This document shows positions 61,200 through 64,000 of a stretch of 64,000 nt of DNA, piece by piece. The notes under the pieces were generated by a model. The model had not been told where the DNA came from and made no database searches. It saw only the letters and a program-made list of their open reading frames with translations. Origin of the DNA: Dasyornis broadbenti (Eukaryota > Chordata > Aves > Passeriformes > Dasyornithidae); contig VZRN01004407.1 of NCBI GenBank assembly GCA_013397935.1, positions 6,150,768 through 6,214,767 on the forward strand. Direction: 5' to 3'. Each line of letters starts with the position of its first letter. Within the stretch, counting starts at the first letter, position 1. The translations under genes were made by a program, and so were the position numbers.

Positions 61200-61740
61200 A
61201 TTTGCAACTGGAGATGATTCAGTTAATCTGCAAGTTACCCTTCAGAGCACTAGCTGTATGATCTGCTGCCCAAAGGTTCCAGAGTGTCCCTTAATTTCCA
61301 TCATTATCTACTGACATGCCCAAATGATTCTTTGGCTACTTGTTAATAAAAGAATCAGAAGGTGCTAATCTCATTATCGCCTTGTCAGCAGTTCCTGTCA
61401 GAGCGTTGTTGCCCATTAATCGCCTGCTGCTGCAGTCAATCAGGATCCTGCCTCACACTCCCCCAACATGTTTATTCTTTTACCTGCAAGGACAGCAGCT
61501 AACCAAAGTGTCACAATGCACTACACTGACTGGCACCATGTTACGGAAACAAGTATTTACCTTCCTCTCTAGCACCACAGCTATGACTGCATAGTCCGTA
61601 AGAGTTTACCTAGGCTGAGGCTCTACCTCTTCCACTCCATCTTCCTAATTTATTACTTGGTTTACTTTACAGTCATGCTAACGCAGCTGGGGAAATAATT
61701 GCCACCATATGAAAAAGCCCAAGAGGATTCCTATGCCTAG
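61200..61740. promoter_or_regulatory. Candidate enhancer with homeodomain and SOX-like sites
   Basis: GAGCGTTGTTGCCCATTAAT and CCATTAATCG (61413-61422) are followed by CTGCTGCTGCAG and GTCAATCAGG (around 61436). TTTATTCTTTTACC and GGTTTACTTTACAG add FOX-like cores downstream. CpGs are retained (ATCGCC, GAGCG, TACGG, CCGTAAG). The plus frame at 61340-61594 has no known domain. Conservation is inferred from texture. Confidence 0.35.
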
Positions 61741-64000
61741 GCAGAAAACTGCCACTCACTGTTCTAACTGAAGAGTGCATATTTATTCCCACTACTTCAA
61801 CCAGTAGGCATAATTTATTCGACAATACACATTGTCAACCTAACTCAACAGTTTGTGTATCCCAAAACACTTTTCTCACTATGTGCTGACAGAAATTTCA
61901 GAGACAGATATCCATGATCACTCAAAACTTCTCTCAGATGGGTCTGTTTTAAAAAAACTAAATATTTATCAAACTTCAGGAGTAGGTAGATATTTAGAAT
62001 TCATATTATTGAGGGGAGTATTTCCAATTAATGAAAAGGAAGATAAACAAAGATAAACAGTAAATAGCAACAAAAGAAAAAGGCAATGAAAATTAAAAAT
62101 CCAGACAAAATAAGTGGGAGGAAGAATCAAGACAGCATGCCAAAGGATAGAACAACAACCTGTCAAACATCTCCCTATCTTACAAGGATTACTTATATAC
62201 CACAGTTTTCAAAAATAGCCTAAAATTCATATATGTACCATTGTTTTAATAGATGAGGCATGGGTCAGCACACCATGCTACAATTAGAACAGAAAACCCA
62301 AAATAACCCCTTCTGTGCCCACACAGGAACAGCTTTTCACTAGAACTGTACAGAATAATTATTTAAAATCCATGAAACTATCCAAACAGAACTGCCCAAA
62401 GACCTTTTGGCTCTATCCACTCTCTGTAAGTCTTAGAAAGGGAAAAATTAACTCTCTGAGATTGAAATTTGCTCTACACAAGGAAAATAATTTGGGGTAA
62501 AAAATGCATAAAAGTAGCCCAGATCAAAGATTCAAAGAAAACAGATCAGTCAGTGATTTGTTCTACTCACAACAGACAGGAACTCTTTGTTCTTTCCAAA
62601 AACCATAAACTACTCTTCAGATAAATATGTGGCTACAAAAAGCCATAAAACAGCCTTGAGATGCGGTTTGAGCAGGAGAAGGTGATGTATCTACTTTCCC
62701 AACTGTTGAGATTTGAAGCTAGCTCTAGCAGCTATGCCCAATATAGTAACAAAAACTCATCTGTGTCTTCTGACTATGATCTCAATTTTTCCTTGCACTG
62801 TGCAATAGACACTACAAAATATAGGTTTATGTTTAAGAGATCTTTAATATCCTTTAACACTGCCACCCTAGAAACCATGAAATCAGCCCAGGTCTAATAC
62901 AGGTGTAAGACAGAAAGAATCTATGTAGACGATACAGATTCAGGTGTCATTCATGGTCTTGGCTCTGAAATTAATTAAAACTTTTATCAATATCCTTTTA
63001 AAGCCTTCTCTACAGTATGATTCATGGGAAAGGCTCTCAGGAACATGGGTATTCTAAACAGCTTCACAACTTATTTCCAACCTGCTCAGCATACAAAGAA
63101 TATGGCAGCGTACAGGCAGAAATCCTTTCTGGATCACAAAATGCCAACTGCCCTTTAATCAGCAAAGCCCTTCAGCATCAGAATCTCAGCCAGAGCTGAC
63201 CTTCATCAGTCTCCCCTCTCTATTAGTTTAGATAATTTCAACTAGACAATCAGCGTATTCTGTTGATATGTCAAAAAACAAAGCATATAGTAAGGTTGTG
63301 GGGTTTGGGTGTTTTTCTCTACCTAAAAAGTCTTTTTGTCCATTATTTAGGGTGACTAAATAATGTGCAAGCCCATACACTTGTTCTATTGAATAACAGT
63401 GGAAAAAAAGGAAAAAATGTTCTTGAGAAAGATGATACATATTTGCATATCAATCCAGACATCCCATGTTTGCCATAAAACCACTACATAGTTGAGTGGC
63501 ACAAGTGAAAGTGAAAGTGTTTTGGCTGAGCTGACAGTAATAAGGTTGATATGAATCATAGAACCATTTAGCATGAACTATATTATAACATTCAGTTTAA
63601 TCATGTTAAGTGTAGGGGACTGAAAAAGTAGAGTAAAAGGAATATACAAGCAATTTACTTGCAGGCATTTTTAACAACTTTATTTAAGCTTGTTTTATCT
63701 GCATAAAGAATATCCCAATATGCTTGTTAAGTGAAATGAAAATGGAAAGTGTTTCAAGTAGCATAAAGACATTAAAGAATGCCTTAAAGTGTATGAAAAT
63801 TTTACATCAGCTCTTATTACAGTTGATTGCTGAACTGACAAGGGAAAAAATGTATCTCAAGTTTCCCTCCACTTGTACATTAATAAGCACTTTTTAAGCA
63901 CCATTCTGCAAAGAAACTGAAACACTTCAATTCTGAAAGAACAGCTTTAACTTTACCTCTACTAATAATGAATAATATCAAGATATATTTCATTTTGGAG
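61741..64000. other. Non-coding DNA, no gene seen; IRF-like site inside
   Basis: No exon, RNA gene or certain transposon was found. AAGTGAAAGTGAAAGTG at 63503-63519 is a tandem IRF-type site, listed next. GAATCATAGAACCATTTAG at 63553-63571 resembles the terminal words of avian CR1 but is not supported by its flanks. Confidence 0.6.
63503..63519 (+). promoter_or_regulatory. Tandem IRF/ISRE-like site
   Basis: AAGTGAAAGTGAAAGTG holds GAAA repeats with six-base period and fits the interferon-regulatory-factor consensus (GAAANNGAAA). It stands alone, with no nearby NF-kB-type or TATA element that I can pair with it. The match is clear. Use in the cell is unknown. Confidence 0.4.

Noticed and set aside
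63553..63571. GAATCATAGAACCATTTAG, similar to the terminal words of avian CR1
   Set aside because: The expected continuation (GGTTGGAAAAGACC-type) is missing, so a true CR1 end is not supported.

Overview
The window looks like single-copy, A+T-rich vertebrate nuclear DNA, most probably from a bird; another sauropsid is possible. Reasons: no bacterial gene density, no long reading frame, very few recognisable interspersed repeats for 64 kb, one decayed copy resembling the 3' end of a CR1 LINE, one old MIR SINE, and scattered short homopolymers. There are two assembly defects: one N at 2189 and a run of ten N at 22098-22107. Species and chromosome cannot be given from the sequence alone.

I find no protein-coding gene, no exon I would defend, no CpG island, no tRNA, rRNA or other structured RNA, and no CRISPR array. 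The longest open frame (191 codons, minus strand, 48813-49388) has no recognisable domain and sits in a locally GC-richer patch, so chance is the best explanation. The stretch is therefore intergenic or a very large intron.

Layout. 1-9 kb: plain A+T-rich DNA with a duplicated short motif at 2165 and 2881. 9.1-9.7 kb: a GC-richer patch. 11.0-11.6 kb: two blocks that read like conserved non-coding elements (homeodomain-type sites and an M-box E-box). 11.6-20.3 kb: plain. 20.3-20.8 kb: enhancer-like block with adjoining SOX, homeodomain and MEIS-type sites. 22.0-22.3 kb: CR1 remnant, A29 tract and assembly gap. 23.4-26.4 kb: four enhancer-like blocks, one with a SOX-POU composite site. 28.4-28.7 kb: a homeodomain dyad followed by a strong G-quadruplex motif. 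30.5-31.7 kb: two A+T-rich blocks. 37.3-40.5 kb: the densest cluster, beginning with the MIR and ending in a near-perfect inverted repeat. 43.4-44.3, 46.4-47.4, 50.8, 54.0-54.6 and 61.2-61.7 kb: further blocks. The rest is background.

If these blocks are real they would act together as dispersed long-range enhancers of a developmental regulator gene outside the window. That is inference from base composition and motif grammar. I could not align genomes, and conservation is the deciding test. I saw no previously undescribed biological system.
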